A DNA stretch of 64,000 bases from NCBI RefSeq assembly GCF_000023325.1, contig NC_012785.1:1240001-1304000 (forward strand), given 5' to 3'. A program made the translations under genes and the position numbers. Source of the DNA: Kosmotoga olearia TBF 19.5.1 (GTDB lineage Bacteria; Thermotogota; Thermotogae; Petrotogales; Kosmotogaceae). The notes beneath the pieces are model-generated. The model was not told the origin of the DNA, made no database searches, and saw only the letters and a list, made by a program, of their open reading frames with translations. Below are positions 8,271 through 17,796 of the stretch, in pieces. The stretch's first letter is position 1; each line of letters begins with the position of its first letter.

Positions 8271-11231
8271 TCATTTGAAAATAACATAACCGAATCTATC
8301 AAGTGTATGGAATGAACCATAAGTACAGCTCCAACCAGTGTACAGCGGAGTTTTACCTCTCCAGCGACTTCTATTGAAATTCATTCTAAAAGGGCGGTTA
8401 CTGGAAGGATCTATTCCTAATTCCTCAAGATCAAGCTTTATTTCAACAATCCAGTGATCTTCGTAAACCTTTGAGGCTGCCTTGATATAACCATTCCATT
8501 TACTGTCGAATCCTATCTCATCGTAAACCGTGCCATCAGCAGAAATAACGAAATGGTAGTAAACTTTATTCTTTTCATCAGGCCACACGAAACACTCAAC
8601 AGAGTCGCCCAAATATACTCTAGTGTCTCTTTTGCCTGAGACTATTTGCATTCCACTGATATCGGATTCTTCGGCTTTATACAGTACATACAGGTATTTA
8701 TCATCATAAACCAGCTTAACGTATGTCTTATTCATTACTTCCTTTCCATGGTCGTAGGTAACAAAAGGACTGCTCCAGGAAGCGTGAGTCCAGGCGATGT
8801 CGTTGGCATTACCATCGATTTTGGGGGCAATATCTGTCTTAAATATTTCCATTCTTGGAATAGGAATGGGCTTTTCAACAACTATCATTTGCTCTGGTTT
8901 GACGGCTTTGTAGGGTTTTTTACCCTTTCTACTCTGAATGTACCACCTGGGTCTGAAAGTATCGGTTATACTGTAAAGTGTATCAATTATGACTCTGGCA
9001 TTTGTCATATCTTTTATATTGGAAGAAACCTCTCGCTTCATTTTTATAACAGCGTTCCAGATATCGTCAAGTTTTTCGTCATTTTTCGCCATTTCCAGAA
9101 TAGCTTCAAACCAATTGTTAAACCAACTAATTTCTTCTCTGGTAATTGAACCCTTTTCCAGCCATATTTCTGTTAAGTTCTTCAGTTCTTCGTAGTAAGC
9201 AGGAATTATCTTTACGGGTTCCGAATGTGCAGGAACAGCTTTTTTCCTGAAAAGGCCTTTTGAGAGAATTGTATTGTCAAAATCATCAATATAGGAAAGC
9301 GCAAACATAGACAGACCATCAAGTTCCTCAGAGAGTATTTTCAGCTGCTTTAAGACACTTTCTGTATCCCTATTTACAAATAATGACATACCAGGATAGA
9401 GGAAAACCTTTCCACTGACAGCGCTTTTTTCTGCTTCAATCATTATTCTAAGGTCATCAGAAGAAGGGGTGTAAGCCATTGGAAAAAGCGCGTCGACATA
9501 ACCATTTTTTGCCCAGAGGACCCAATTCTGCTTGAATTTATGCTGTGCTCCTGTTGGTAAATTTATAACATCGGCGCTGATTATTATAGTTGGCTTTATG
9601 GCTTTCAATTCTTCGGAGATTTCTTTTACAAAGGAAGTTACCTGATTCTCTCTCCAGAGATGCCACAAAACCTCTTCTTTTGTGTATTTCTCAATCTTGA
9701 AAGGATCTATTCCTGTTTCCTCTTTGAAAGCTTTGACAGAATAATCATCGTAACCGTGGTCTATAATATCACTGTTTTCGTAGCGTATGTAATCGAGGTT
9801 TATACCATCTATTTCAGGGTATTTCTCAACGACTTCTTTTATGGCACTTTTGATTAGCTCACGGGCTTTGGGATTAGAATGAGAGAAAAAGCCCGCTCTT
9901 TTCACATTATCACCTTCAGCGAAAGTTCTACCAAATCTGTCTTTTTCAACAAGATGCGGGTTTTTATTCATCAGCTCATTTGATTCTCCTAGATAACCTA
10001 CTGCAAAAGTCCAGGTCCACGCATGTACCTCCATGTCGTATTTGTGAGCTTCTTCTATTATGATCTCAAGAGGGTCTTCTTCCCAATCTTTGAACTCTTC
10101 GTTTTGTGGATAAACAGTTAGTTTGGGAGAAATAGTGGTTCCCTTCCAGATTACTTCAGGAAGCAAGACGTTAAAGCCAAGATGTGCGAGCTTTTCTATC
10201 GTTTTTCTTAGGTTTTCCGGTCCGCCTGTAGCTGCCATCGCACCATGATCAAGCCAGATTGCTCTTGTTTGTACTACGCGTGAAGGTAACAGTGAATAGG
10301 AAAAAGTGGTTAGTTCTCTGCCCAATTCTTCAATTTGCTCTAAAACTGTATTTTCGTTTAGGCTAAGTGTTTCGATACGCTTTTCTATCTGCGATAACTT
10401 CAATTTCATAGATTCAAAATCTTTGGATTTCATCGCTTCTTCCAGAAGATAAAGAGATTGCTGGACCGTTAAGAGCTTCTCTTTGAGTTTTTGTAGCTTT
10501 ATTTTTGTCACGTTAATATCTGCGGGTGGGAGTTCGGCAAGTTTTCTAACGGCAGTGTTAAAGATGGTTGTTAGCTCATCACTGGCTTCTGCAATAAGAA
10601 AAATATTCTCTCCAAAAAAGATTCCTGATTCCGTCATCGCAATCGCGCAATTTTTTTTGCTTGAAGTTGGTGTACCTTCCGTATCCTTTGTCCATACAGC
10701 GAGTGGTTTAGCACCATCCAGATCGAAGATAAAGGTAAATCCGCGTGGCATCTTTATATACTCTGGTACATTGTTTCCAAAAAACTTTTTGCCTTCTTCA
10801 GTGAGTTTCATGTATTTGTATTCTCCTCTAGCCCATTGCGGACTTTTTATTCCAAGGTAGTTGCCCAGAGTATAATTTGGTCTCAGATTGAAGTTAGGAT
10901 AGCGTAAAGTAGCCTCATAGCCAGCGACAACTCTTCCACCTCTTAACAAAAACTTGTCAAGAACAGCAGCTTCATCATCAGTTATGGCAGCGTTAGAGGG
11001 TATTATCAAAAGACTGATATCTTCAGGGACACCTGACAGAATTTCGTCGGTTGTGATGATTTTGTAAGGTATCATGCCTTTATCAAGGGCAGCGAATGTC
11101 CCGTTGAGAATGTCCATGTAAGCGGCCCTGCCATAGAAATTTTCCGTTGTCTTAGAGACAAAGACAGCAATATTGCTGTAAGCAAGAACAGAAATCACCA
11201 ATACAACTACAAGCAGAAAATATCTCTTCAT
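8271..11231 (-). CDS. Secreted GHL10-type glycoside hydrolase with C-terminal CBM9-like domain
   Basis: 986 residues. Seen in order: signal peptide (residues 1-19), an N-terminal region resembling a ThuA/GATase-like fold (~20-215), a leucine-rich coiled coil (~237-300), a GHL10 (DUF187) TIM barrel (~319-640; TRAIWLDHGAMAATGG and GINLDYIRYEN), a helical linker, and a CBM9-like carbohydrate-binding domain from ~794 (KIDGNANDIAW) to the end. I chose the ATG at 11231: GAGGTG lies 6 bases upstream, whereas the alternative ATGs touch it. GHL10 proteins are proposed to act on cell-wall or amino-sugar glycans; placed between permeases and cytoplasmic amino-sugar enzymes it likely makes the fragments the transporter imports. 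Confidence 0.85.
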   Translation of the reverse strand: MKRYFLLVVVLVISVLAYSNIAVFVSKTTENFYGRAAYMDILNGTFAALDKGMIPYKIITTDEILSGVPEDISLLIIPSNAAITDDEAAVLDKFLLRGGRVVAGYEATLRYPNFNLRPNYTLGNYLGIKSPQWARGEYKYMKLTEEGKKFFGNNVPEYIKMPRGFTFIFDLDGAKPLAVWTKDTEGTPTSSKKNCAIAMTESGIFFGENIFLIAEASDELTTIFNTAVRKLAELPPADINVTKIKLQKLKEKLLTVQQSLYLLEEAMKSKDFESMKLKLSQIEKRIETLSLNENTVLEQIEELGRELTTFSYSLLPSRVVQTRAIWLDHGAMAATGGPENLRKTIEKLAHLGFNVLLPEVIWKGTTISPKLTVYPQNEEFKDWEEDPLEIIIEEAHKYDMEVHAWTWTFAVGYLGESNELMNKNPHLVEKDRFGRTFAEGDNVKRAGFFSHSNPKARELIKSAIKEVVEKYPEIDGINLDYIRYENSDIIDHGYDDYSVKAFKEETGIDPFKIEKYTKEEVLWHLWRENQVTSFVKEISEELKAIKPTIIISADVINLPTGAQHKFKQNWVLWAKNGYVDALFPMAYTPSSDDLRIMIEAEKSAVSGKVFLYPGMSLFVNRDTESVLKQLKILSEELDGLSMFALSYIDDFDNTILSKGLFRKKAVPAHSEPVKIIPAYYEELKNLTEIWLEKGSITREEISWFNNWFEAILEMAKNDEKLDDIWNAVIKMKREVSSNIKDMTNARVIIDTLYSITDTFRPRWYIQSRKGKKPYKAVKPEQMIVVEKPIPIPRMEIFKTDIAPKIDGNANDIAWTHASWSSPFVTYDHGKEVMNKTYVKLVYDDKYLYVLYKAEESDISGMQIVSGKRDTRVYLGDSVECFVWPDEKNKVYYHFVISADGTVYDEIGFDSKWNGYIKAASKVYEDHWIVEIKLDLEELGIDPSSNRPFRMNFNRSRWRGKTPLYTGWSCTYGSFHTLDRFGYVIFK

Positions 11232-11248
11232 CACCATCACCTCGTTTG

Positions 11249-12082
11249 TCATTGTTTTAAAGCACCCTGGTAACCTTCAATAAAGAACCTCTGGGTGAAG
11301 AAAAAGAAAACCAAAATGGGCACTGCTGCGATAATAATACCTGCGGATATTTGTCTGAAGTTTCCTTCGAAGGTGCTACTAAGATAGGATAGGCCCACTT
11401 GCAAAGGATATTTGTTGGAGTCTTGCAAAACGATTAATGGCCAGAGGAATGCATTCCAATAAGCTGCAAATGAGAATATTGCAAGTGCGGTGATGGCAGG
11501 TCTGACCATGGGGAGCATGATTTTCCACCATAGCTGAAATTCATTGCAACCATCGATTCTTGCAGCATCCTCTAGCTCCTTGGGGACGGACTGGTAATGC
11601 TGTCTCATTAAGAAAATCCCGAAGATTGAGACCGCTCCAGGCAACACAACTGCCAGAAAAGTATCGTATAGATGTAATTTGATTATAGTAATAAAATTGA
11701 CTATAAGCCCCCCTTGCATGGGGATCATCATTGGCAAAAGTATTATTGCAAATATAAGGTTTCTACCCTTAAAATTCAACCTCGCTAGCGGATAAGCGGC
11801 TAATGCAGCAAGAACAACGTTAAACAGAATACCCATTCCCGTTATTATCAATGTGTTTAGGAAATACCTGAGTATAGGCAGTTTTTTGAGAACCATTTGA
11901 TAATTCTCCAGAGTTGGTGGGTTGGGTATCCATTTGGGCGGCCAGCTGAATACATCCACAGCTGTTTTTAGAGAGGTTGAAAGCACCCAGAAGAATGGAA
12001 AAGCAAAAAACACAGCAAGTAAAATCAGAATTGTGTAGGAGAATAAAAACTTTGCTAATCTTTTTGTACTTATTTTCTTCAT
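11249..12082 (-). CDS. Sugar ABC transporter permease, MalG type
   Basis: 277 residues, six predicted membrane segments starting at residues ~10-32. EAA loop ELEDAARIDGCNEFQLWW around residue 170. Start ATG with GGGAGAG upstream; overlaps the MalF-type permease stop by 4 bases. Its 3' end carries the Shine-Dalgarno of the GHL10 gene, so the three genes are translationally linked. Part of an amino-sugar oligosaccharide importer. Confidence 0.93.
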   Translation of the reverse strand: MKKISTKRLAKFLFSYTILILLAVFFAFPFFWVLSTSLKTAVDVFSWPPKWIPNPPTLENYQMVLKKLPILRYFLNTLIITGMGILFNVVLAALAAYPLARLNFKGRNLIFAIILLPMMIPMQGGLIVNFITIIKLHLYDTFLAVVLPGAVSIFGIFLMRQHYQSVPKELEDAARIDGCNEFQLWWKIMLPMVRPAITALAIFSFAAYWNAFLWPLIVLQDSNKYPLQVGLSYLSSTFEGNFRQISAGIIIAAVPILVFFFFTQRFFIEGYQGALKQ

Positions 12083-13305
12083 GTTTTTTCTCTCCCTGCG
12101 CCGAAGAATTTGAAGTTAATCACCGTAAACACGGCGATCATCATTGAGAGCACAATAGCTATTGCCGCTGATTCACCAAAGTTGTATCTCACAAAAGCTC
12201 TGTCGTATATTTCATAGGCCAGAGTTGATGTATCAGCTGCTCCCCTGGTCAGGAGGAATATCTCTTCAAACACACGGAAAGCAGCCATAGTTGAAAGAAC
12301 TGAACACAAGAGTATAGACGGTCGCAATAGGGGCAACGTGATGTAAAAGAATTTCTTTTTTCCTGTGGCACCATCGAGGGCTGCTGCTTCATATAGTTCG
12401 TTAGGAATATTCTGCAACCCTGCAAGGTAAATGACCATATAATACCCAAGGCCTCGCCAGAAGGTTACGAACATTGCTGCCCAAAGAGCTACACCTCTAT
12501 CTGTCAGCCAAAGGACCGGTTCCTTTATTACATGCAAATTCATCAATATATAGTTCAAAAGACCATCTTCAGCGTATATCCATCTCCATGTCAGAGATAC
12601 GATAACCGCACCTGTTATAACAGGTATGTAGAAAAGAGTTCTAAAAAGCTTTATACCGGGAAGCTTTTGATTAACAAGAACAGCAAGAACAATTGAGAAG
12701 AACTGTATGGGAGGGACTACAATCAAATATTTGAAAGTGTTCCTTAGTGAAATGAAGAAATATTTATCCTGAAAGATTTCCCTATAGTTTTCAAGACCTA
12801 TCCATTTTGTTCTACCTGTTAACATATTATATTCCGCAAATGATAATACTACTCCTTTGATTAGAGGATAAAAAGTAAATATCCCCATTAACAGAAGCGG
12901 TAAGAAAAGAAAGCTATAAGCGATTATGTATGTTTGAGCCTGGCGTTTGTTCATATTAGATATGATGGTGAGAAAACCTGTTATAAGAAGTAAGATAGCG
13001 ATAAGATACAAATAAAAAGGGTTGAATTCTAGATATTTACCAGCAATTACAGTTCCCAGAACCAACAACAGCGAAGAAACAATCATCAAGACCCCGCTTG
13101 ATATTCTAAAAAGGAATATTGTGATTATTCCAAAAATACTGCTCCAAAAAGCAGCGGCAATAAATATTGCCCCCCATAATTCACCGCTTGAAACACTTTC
13201 CGAAAATTTGCTCCACTGGACAGGGGTAATAGGTACATAACCAATTATTAGAGCAAAAAGAGAAATACAGGTCAAAATTCCTACGATAAAAGCAACTGTC
13301 CTCAC
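12079..13305 (-). CDS. Sugar ABC transporter permease, MalF type, with extra N-terminal membrane segments
   Basis: Canonical MalF core in the C-terminal ~280 residues (EAA loop ELYEAAALDGATGKKKFF), preceded by about 120 residues with roughly four additional hydrophobic segments. I chose GTG 13305 (408 residues): GGGAGGG lies 6 bases upstream, inside the longer open frame. The upstream ATG at 13362 would add 19 residues but has no Shine-Dalgarno. The extra helices resemble those of E. coli MalF only in number; their role is unknown. Follows the binding-protein gene across a hairpin. Confidence 0.88.
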   Translation of the reverse strand: MRTVAFIVGILTCISLFALIIGYVPITPVQWSKFSESVSSGELWGAIFIAAAFWSSIFGIITIFLFRISSGVLMIVSSLLLVLGTVIAGKYLEFNPFYLYLIAILLLITGFLTIISNMNKRQAQTYIIAYSFLFLPLLLMGIFTFYPLIKGVVLSFAEYNMLTGRTKWIGLENYREIFQDKYFFISLRNTFKYLIVVPPIQFFSIVLAVLVNQKLPGIKLFRTLFYIPVITGAVIVSLTWRWIYAEDGLLNYILMNLHVIKEPVLWLTDRGVALWAAMFVTFWRGLGYYMVIYLAGLQNIPNELYEAAALDGATGKKKFFYITLPLLRPSILLCSVLSTMAAFRVFEEIFLLTRGAADTSTLAYEIYDRAFVRYNFGESAAIAIVLSMMIAVFTVINFKFFGAGREKT

Positions 13306-13373
13306 AAGATCCCTCCCAAAAAAGTCCAGAAACTCTCTACGAAAAACCTCAACGGAAGTCATACTTAAAACAC

Positions 13374-13392
13374 GGGGGGAGGAAATCCCCCC
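13374..13392 (-). promoter_or_regulatory. Intercistronic hairpin between binding protein and permease
   Basis: Six G followed by six C across a 7-base loop. Read on the minus strand it is followed by GTGTTTTAAG, so it resembles a weak terminator. It sits just after the binding-protein stop, at the same place as the hairpins at 956-983, 37573-37604 and 57692-57710. Confidence 0.65.
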
Positions 13393-13412
13393 ATGTCAAA
13401 TTTGATCATCAA

Positions 13413-14654
13413 CTACTTTTTAAGGAGCTTGTTGATTTCTTCTTCAGCTTTTGCAAGAGCTTCTTCGGCTGTATACTCTCCTTTAATAGCCTTCACGAAG
13501 TAATCGTTCAGTATTCTGGTGAATTCGCCATGTTTTTCTGGGTCAAGCCCAGGTATTCTGCTTATATCAGCGGCATAACCGGAAGCTTTAGCGGCCATAA
13601 CCTGAGCCTTGATGAGTAGATCAGTTTCAGCATTTTCAATGAACCATATGTCAGAATCGTAGCTGATCTTGGTTGAGGGAAGTATGGTCGCATATCGACC
13701 GAATTGAATCTGCCAATAGGGCGAAGTCATCCACAGTACAAACTTAACAGCTTCTCTTGGATGCTTGGCATTAACTGGAATAGAGAAATTCATGATAGAA
13801 TTCTTCAAGATTTTTCCGTCTCCTATCGGATGTGGTGCAACATCGGTAACCGCAAAAATACTTGGACTGTTTACCTGGATATGCTTCAGCATTGTTATTC
13901 CAACAGGATACATGGCAATCTTACCAGCGGAATAGTCTTGCTTACCAGCGATGTAGCCACCAAGTGATCTGGGTATGAGTTCCTCATTGTAAAGAGTTTG
14001 ATACCATTTGAGTTTTTCAATTGCTTTAGGGGTATTAAATGCAGCTTTCTTGCCATCCGGGGTAACCATTGGTACTCCTTCTGCAATTAAATCCATATAT
14101 CCATTGATGTTAGGTTCAAATCCGTATACACCAGTTCTTTCTCTGATTATTCTCGATACCTCAAGCATTTCTTCAAAAGTTTCTGGTGGATTATCGGGAT
14201 CAAGACCTGCTTCGTCGAAAATCTGCCTGTTGTATATCAGAACCATAGGACTGCCGTACCACGGAACGGCATAAGACTTTCCATCAATCACTGTAGCATT
14301 CCACAATTTTTCCCAATAAAGGTACTTTTCAACTTCCGTAACGTAATTATCGATTGGTTGAAGAGCTTCCATAGCTGCCAGGTCTATTGTCCAGGGGGTA
14401 TTTAAATTAACAGCGTCTGGAGCCTTTCCAGCGGCAATAGCAGCTTGCAATTTTTGGAGTGCTGCACCATAAGGTATGTCTACAAGGTTAACCTTGATGC
14501 CAGGATTTGCTTTTTCAAAACTTTCAACGACAGCATTAAGATAGTCGTCAAAGGTTGGGCTCAATGAGAGGGTCCAAACTTCGATGGTCACATTCTTTGC
14601 CATTATGAAAGTGGTAAGCATCACCACACACACAAGCACTAACCATTTTTTCAT
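13413..14654 (-). CDS. Sugar ABC transporter substrate-binding protein (amino-sugar operon)
   Basis: 413 residues. N-terminal signal peptide (Lys-Lys, hydrophobic core, cut near residue 20) followed by VTIEVWTLS, a normal CUT1 binding-protein beginning, and a long ligand-binding fold ending in a charged helix. ATG 14654 has GGGAGGTG 6 bases upstream; an in-frame GTG at 14663 overlaps that site. Secreted receptor of the importer encoded next to it. Ligand probably a GlcNAc- or ManNAc-containing oligosaccharide, from neighbours nanE, GH84 and GHL10. Confidence 0.9.
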   Translation of the reverse strand: MKKWLVLVCVVMLTTFIMAKNVTIEVWTLSLSPTFDDYLNAVVESFEKANPGIKVNLVDIPYGAALQKLQAAIAAGKAPDAVNLNTPWTIDLAAMEALQPIDNYVTEVEKYLYWEKLWNATVIDGKSYAVPWYGSPMVLIYNRQIFDEAGLDPDNPPETFEEMLEVSRIIRERTGVYGFEPNINGYMDLIAEGVPMVTPDGKKAAFNTPKAIEKLKWYQTLYNEELIPRSLGGYIAGKQDYSAGKIAMYPVGITMLKHIQVNSPSIFAVTDVAPHPIGDGKILKNSIMNFSIPVNAKHPREAVKFVLWMTSPYWQIQFGRYATILPSTKISYDSDIWFIENAETDLLIKAQVMAAKASGYAADISRIPGLDPEKHGEFTRILNDYFVKAIKGEYTAEEALAKAEEEINKLLKK

Positions 14655-14682
14655 AGTACGCACCTCCCGAGTTTCCCCAAAA

Positions 14683-15996
14683 TCAGGGGTAGTTTGGAAA
14701 AGATCTATTACTGATAGTCTTAAGTACTGTTTTGACGTTTTTTGCGTTCACGTCTTTAAGTGGTAATGATTTTTTATATGCTAAAGAAATTGCAGCACCT
14801 ATTGCTTGTCCCATTCCCGCACAGGTTGGCATTATCCTTGCGGCACTGTGGCCGGCAAAGTCAGAAGAAAAACATCTTCCAGCTATGCCCAGATTTTCAA
14901 AATTTGCACTTATCAATGACCTGAGAGGAATTTCATAGTAATCTTTGTATGCTGGAATAAATGTTTTTTCATTATCATCAACATCGGGAGAATTGTGAAT
15001 GTCTATGCCGTAGCAAGCTTTCACTACCCCATCTTCAAATTTTCTATGTGACATAACATCAACCCCTGAGAATTCATATAGTCCTTTGATTCTTCTGCTT
15101 TCTCGAACGCCAACAACGTCAGCTATTTTCTCTATCCTTGCTTTTTCAAACCCCTTAATGTATCTGTTAGCGAACTTTTTTAGAACCATAGCCTGTTCGG
15201 TGCAGTCTACCATTGCAAGTGAAACATCGAAGGGATTGGTTGTCGATAAATCATATACATGAGTGGTATTTACAGTTACCCTGCTTTCGCCTGGAAGCTG
15301 GATAAAGAAGAAATAATCCTGAAGCTTTTCCAGGCCATCCTTTTTTGCTTGTTCTATTTCGTCAAAATAACCGGCAACAGAGATAATAGTTTGTTTTGGC
15401 GAAACCCAGCTGAAGAAATTCGAAGGGTTATTTCTTATATCTTCGATTACTTTCGAAAAATCAACACCGGACATTGTGAACATAACGGTCATTGCCTGAT
15501 TTATACCATTTGAATCACCGCTAAAATACTCTGCACCCGCAAGAAATCCTAGAGAGCCGTCTCCCGTAGAATCAACAAAGTATCTTGCTTCCATTTCGAA
15601 AGATGTTCCAAGAGAAGTGAAAAAACGCACACTTTTCAAAATTGACTCTATTGTTTTGACTTCAATAGGAATTGTGTTGAAAACCACTTCTACATTTGCT
15701 TCTTTAAGCATGCTTAGCATACAAGCTTTCATTATTTCAGAATCAAAAGAGTTTATTAAAAGCCCATTTTCTTCCTTTAGTCTATCGAGAAGTTCGCCAA
15801 AAATACCATCAATAAGTTTTTCGGAGCCGAGCCAATATCTCATGAAAGGATTTACTAGACCCATGGTAGAAAGGCCACCAATAGTAGAACCATGCTCAAT
15901 TAATGTCGTTTTCAAACCAGCTCTTCCACATGCTATCGCTGCATGTACGCCGGCGATTCCTCCACCGACAATTACAACATCTCTTTCTAACTTCAT
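14683..15996 (-). CDS. FAD-dependent oxidoreductase (FAD_oxidored family)
   Basis: 437 residues with an N-terminal dinucleotide-binding motif VVIVGGGIAGVHAAIACGRA (residues ~7-26), an acidic residue after strand 2 (LIEHGS), and a C-terminal GMGQAIGAAISLAYK segment that completes the FAD site. Such proteins are common in sugar operons of Thermotogae and Planctomycetes, with poorly defined substrates. Start overlaps the nanE stop by 4 bases (GGAGG upstream). Between an epimerase and a transporter it may oxidise a sugar or a sugar-derived lactone; this is inference. Confidence 0.85.
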   Translation of the reverse strand: MKLERDVVIVGGGIAGVHAAIACGRAGLKTTLIEHGSTIGGLSTMGLVNPFMRYWLGSEKLIDGIFGELLDRLKEENGLLINSFDSEIMKACMLSMLKEANVEVVFNTIPIEVKTIESILKSVRFFTSLGTSFEMEARYFVDSTGDGSLGFLAGAEYFSGDSNGINQAMTVMFTMSGVDFSKVIEDIRNNPSNFFSWVSPKQTIISVAGYFDEIEQAKKDGLEKLQDYFFFIQLPGESRVTVNTTHVYDLSTTNPFDVSLAMVDCTEQAMVLKKFANRYIKGFEKARIEKIADVVGVRESRRIKGLYEFSGVDVMSHRKFEDGVVKACYGIDIHNSPDVDDNEKTFIPAYKDYYEIPLRSLISANFENLGIAGRCFSSDFAGHSAARIMPTCAGMGQAIGAAISLAYKKSLPLKDVNAKNVKTVLKTISNRSFPNYP

Positions 15997-16712
15997 TTTC
16001 TTTGAACCTCCGACAATCCCTTATTCTTAGTCCAATTCTGAATAAATTTATTGAATCTAGCAGTAACCAAATGTGGTCGGGTTATAGCGCTGCCAATGGT
16101 AACGGCAAAAGCTCCGGCTTTCATTGCCTCTAACACCTGTGAGGGTTCCCAATAATTACCTTCAGCTATAACAGGGATACTGAATCGTTCTGCCAGAATC
16201 TTGACTAACTCAATATCAGGTTTAGGCCTATTACGCGTTTCCTTGGTATAACCAGATAGTGTTGTGGCAAGAAAATCCGGTGATAATTGGCTTACAAATT
16301 CAGCATCTTCGACAGTTGCTATGTCAGCCATGATCAACGCGTTTGGATAATTACTTCTTATATTTTCGAAAATATCCTTTAAGGGCTCAGGCCTCGGCCT
16401 TTTTGTGCAGTCAAGGGCTACTATATCAGCGCCTGCTTCAAGGACCTCGAGTGCTTCTTTGGAAGTGGGGGTAATGTAAACCGAATAACCCTCTATATGT
16501 TTCTTTATAATCCCTATTACAGGGACATCCAGAGCTTCTTTTATTTGTTTAATGTCTTTAACTCCATTCGTTCTTATGGCCTTTGCTCCGCCTATTACAG
16601 CGGCGTTGGCCATTCGAACCATGATGCCATCCCCGTAAAGAGGTTCACCTTCAAAGGCCTGGCATGAAACTATCAATCCACTTTTTAATTTTTCAAGTAA
16701 TTCTGTCTTCAA
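15993..16712 (-). CDS. nanE: Putative N-acetylmannosamine-6-phosphate 2-epimerase
   Basis: 239 residues, a TIM-barrel epimerase converting ManNAc-6-P to GlcNAc-6-P. Seen: LIVSCQAFEGEPLYG near the N-terminus, GAKAIRTNG, VPVIGIIKK, DIVALDCTKRPRP, MADIATVEDA, and IAEGNYWEPSQVLEAMKAGA with a final TIGSAITRP, all NanE-like. I chose TTG 16712 because GAGGTG lies 6 bases upstream; a GTG at 16721 is in frame but overlaps that site. First gene of the amino-sugar operon, directly behind the promoter at 16739-16767. Supplies GlcNAc-6-P for the deaminase encoded divergently; a nagA deacetylase is not seen in the window. Confidence 0.92.
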   Translation of the reverse strand: MKTELLEKLKSGLIVSCQAFEGEPLYGDGIMVRMANAAVIGGAKAIRTNGVKDIKQIKEALDVPVIGIIKKHIEGYSVYITPTSKEALEVLEAGADIVALDCTKRPRPEPLKDIFENIRSNYPNALIMADIATVEDAEFVSQLSPDFLATTLSGYTKETRNRPKPDIELVKILAERFSIPVIAEGNYWEPSQVLEAMKAGAFAVTIGSAITRPHLVTARFNKFIQNWTKNKGLSEVQRK

Positions 16713-16738
16713 ACGAATCACCTCGACTTATCGAGCTA

Positions 16739-16767
16739 ATAATACTACGAATGGAGATTTTCTCCAA
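16739..16767 (-). promoter_or_regulatory. Promoter of the amino-sugar operon
   Basis: On the minus strand, -35 TTGGAG (16762-16767) and -10 TATTAT (16739-16744) are separated by exactly 17 bases, just upstream of nanE. The -35 overlaps the palindrome TGGAGATTTTCTCCA, a likely operator. Confidence 0.55.
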
Positions 16768-16796
16768 AATGATAAATAATTTTTGAGAACATCTCA
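16752..16796. promoter_or_regulatory. Pair of GAGA-N3-TCTC palindromes, candidate RpiR operators
   Basis: TGGAGA-TTT-TCTCCA at 16752-16766 and TGAGA-ACA-TCTCA at 16784-16796 share the core GAGA-N3-TCTC. Their centres are 31 bp apart, about three helical turns. They lie in the divergent region between nanE and the RpiR gene, so binding by the RpiR protein with a phosphosugar effector is plausible but unproven. Confidence 0.45.
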
Positions 16797-16924
16797 CGAT
16801 GTATTAGCACCGAATGTTCATGAATATCACCAAAAATCTTGCTTATGCTTTGTTTTGTTAGACTTTACATTTTTGAGGTGTGATATTATCATTGTGGAGA
16901 ATACGCATTAAGGCGGTGAGCAAC

Positions 16925-17776
16925 ATGCAGGGAAAAGAAAATGTTCTTCTGACAATAGAAACGCTGAAAGATTCCTTTACAAAAACAGAGAAAAAGATAG
17001 CCACATTTGTCGTAAAAAATCCACAGAAAGTGGTTTACATGTCCCTTACGGAAGTATCAGATATTCTTAAAGTTAGTGAGGGATCGATAGTCAGATTTTG
17101 TCAAAAACTTGGTTATACGGGCTTTCATCCTTTTAAGATTGCTTTGGCGGTTTCTGAAAATCAAGAGAGCTTTTCGTCTTCTGAGTTTGATTTTAATTCC
17201 AGAGATCTTTCCAGTCTCAAAAATTATGTGGCCCAGAGGCACATAGATGTTATTAAAAATACCAGTGAATTCATCTCAGAAGAAATACTGGAAGCCTGTG
17301 TAGAAAAGATCTTAACTGCCAGAACCATATTAATTTCTGGTGTGGGAGCTTCTGGAAACACAGCGCATGATGCCTTTTACAAATTCATGAGGATTGGTCT
17401 CAATTGTAAGACATCGCATGATGCTCATATACAGGCAATGATTGCATCTGAGTTGAGAGAAGGCGATGTTTTGCTGGCTATATCTCAAAGTGGCAGTACA
17501 CTCGAGATTGTGGACATAGCAGACATAGCCAGAAAAGGTGGTGCAACCGTGATTGCCATAACAGGATATGCCAGATCACCTTTAGCGCGGTTTGCTCATC
17601 ATGTTCTCCTGACGCCAACCCGTGAGTCACCGTTTGAAAGTGGTGCTTTGCGATCGAAAATAGCACAACTCTATGTTCTTGAACTATTATTTACTGCGGT
17701 TTTCCATAGAATGGAAGAAAAAGGTAGAAAATTTATAGAAAGAACAGCTGATTCGGTGGCAAAGTGGATATATTAA
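16925..17776 (+). CDS. RpiR/MurR-family transcriptional regulator
   Basis: 283 residues. Seen: N-terminal HTH_6 domain (residues ~5-75; FTKTEKKIATFVVKNP, then EVSDILKVSEGSIVRFCQKLG) and a C-terminal SIS phosphosugar-sensing domain (~110-250; VGASGNTAHDAFYKF and ISQSGSTLEIVDIADIARKG). ATG 16925 follows GGCGGTGAG; upstream in-frame codons lack a better site. Divergent from nanE and followed by a SIS deaminase, it most likely senses an amino-sugar phosphate and controls both directions. Confidence 0.92.
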   Translation: MQGKENVLLTIETLKDSFTKTEKKIATFVVKNPQKVVYMSLTEVSDILKVSEGSIVRFCQKLGYTGFHPFKIALAVSENQESFSSSEFDFNSRDLSSLKNYVAQRHIDVIKNTSEFISEEILEACVEKILTARTILISGVGASGNTAHDAFYKFMRIGLNCKTSHDAHIQAMIASELREGDVLLAISQSGSTLEIVDIADIARKGGATVIAITGYARSPLARFAHHVLLTPTRESPFESGALRSKIAQLYVLELLFTAVFHRMEEKGRKFIERTADSVAKWIY

Positions 17777-17796
17777 AAAGATGGTTGGAGGTGCTT

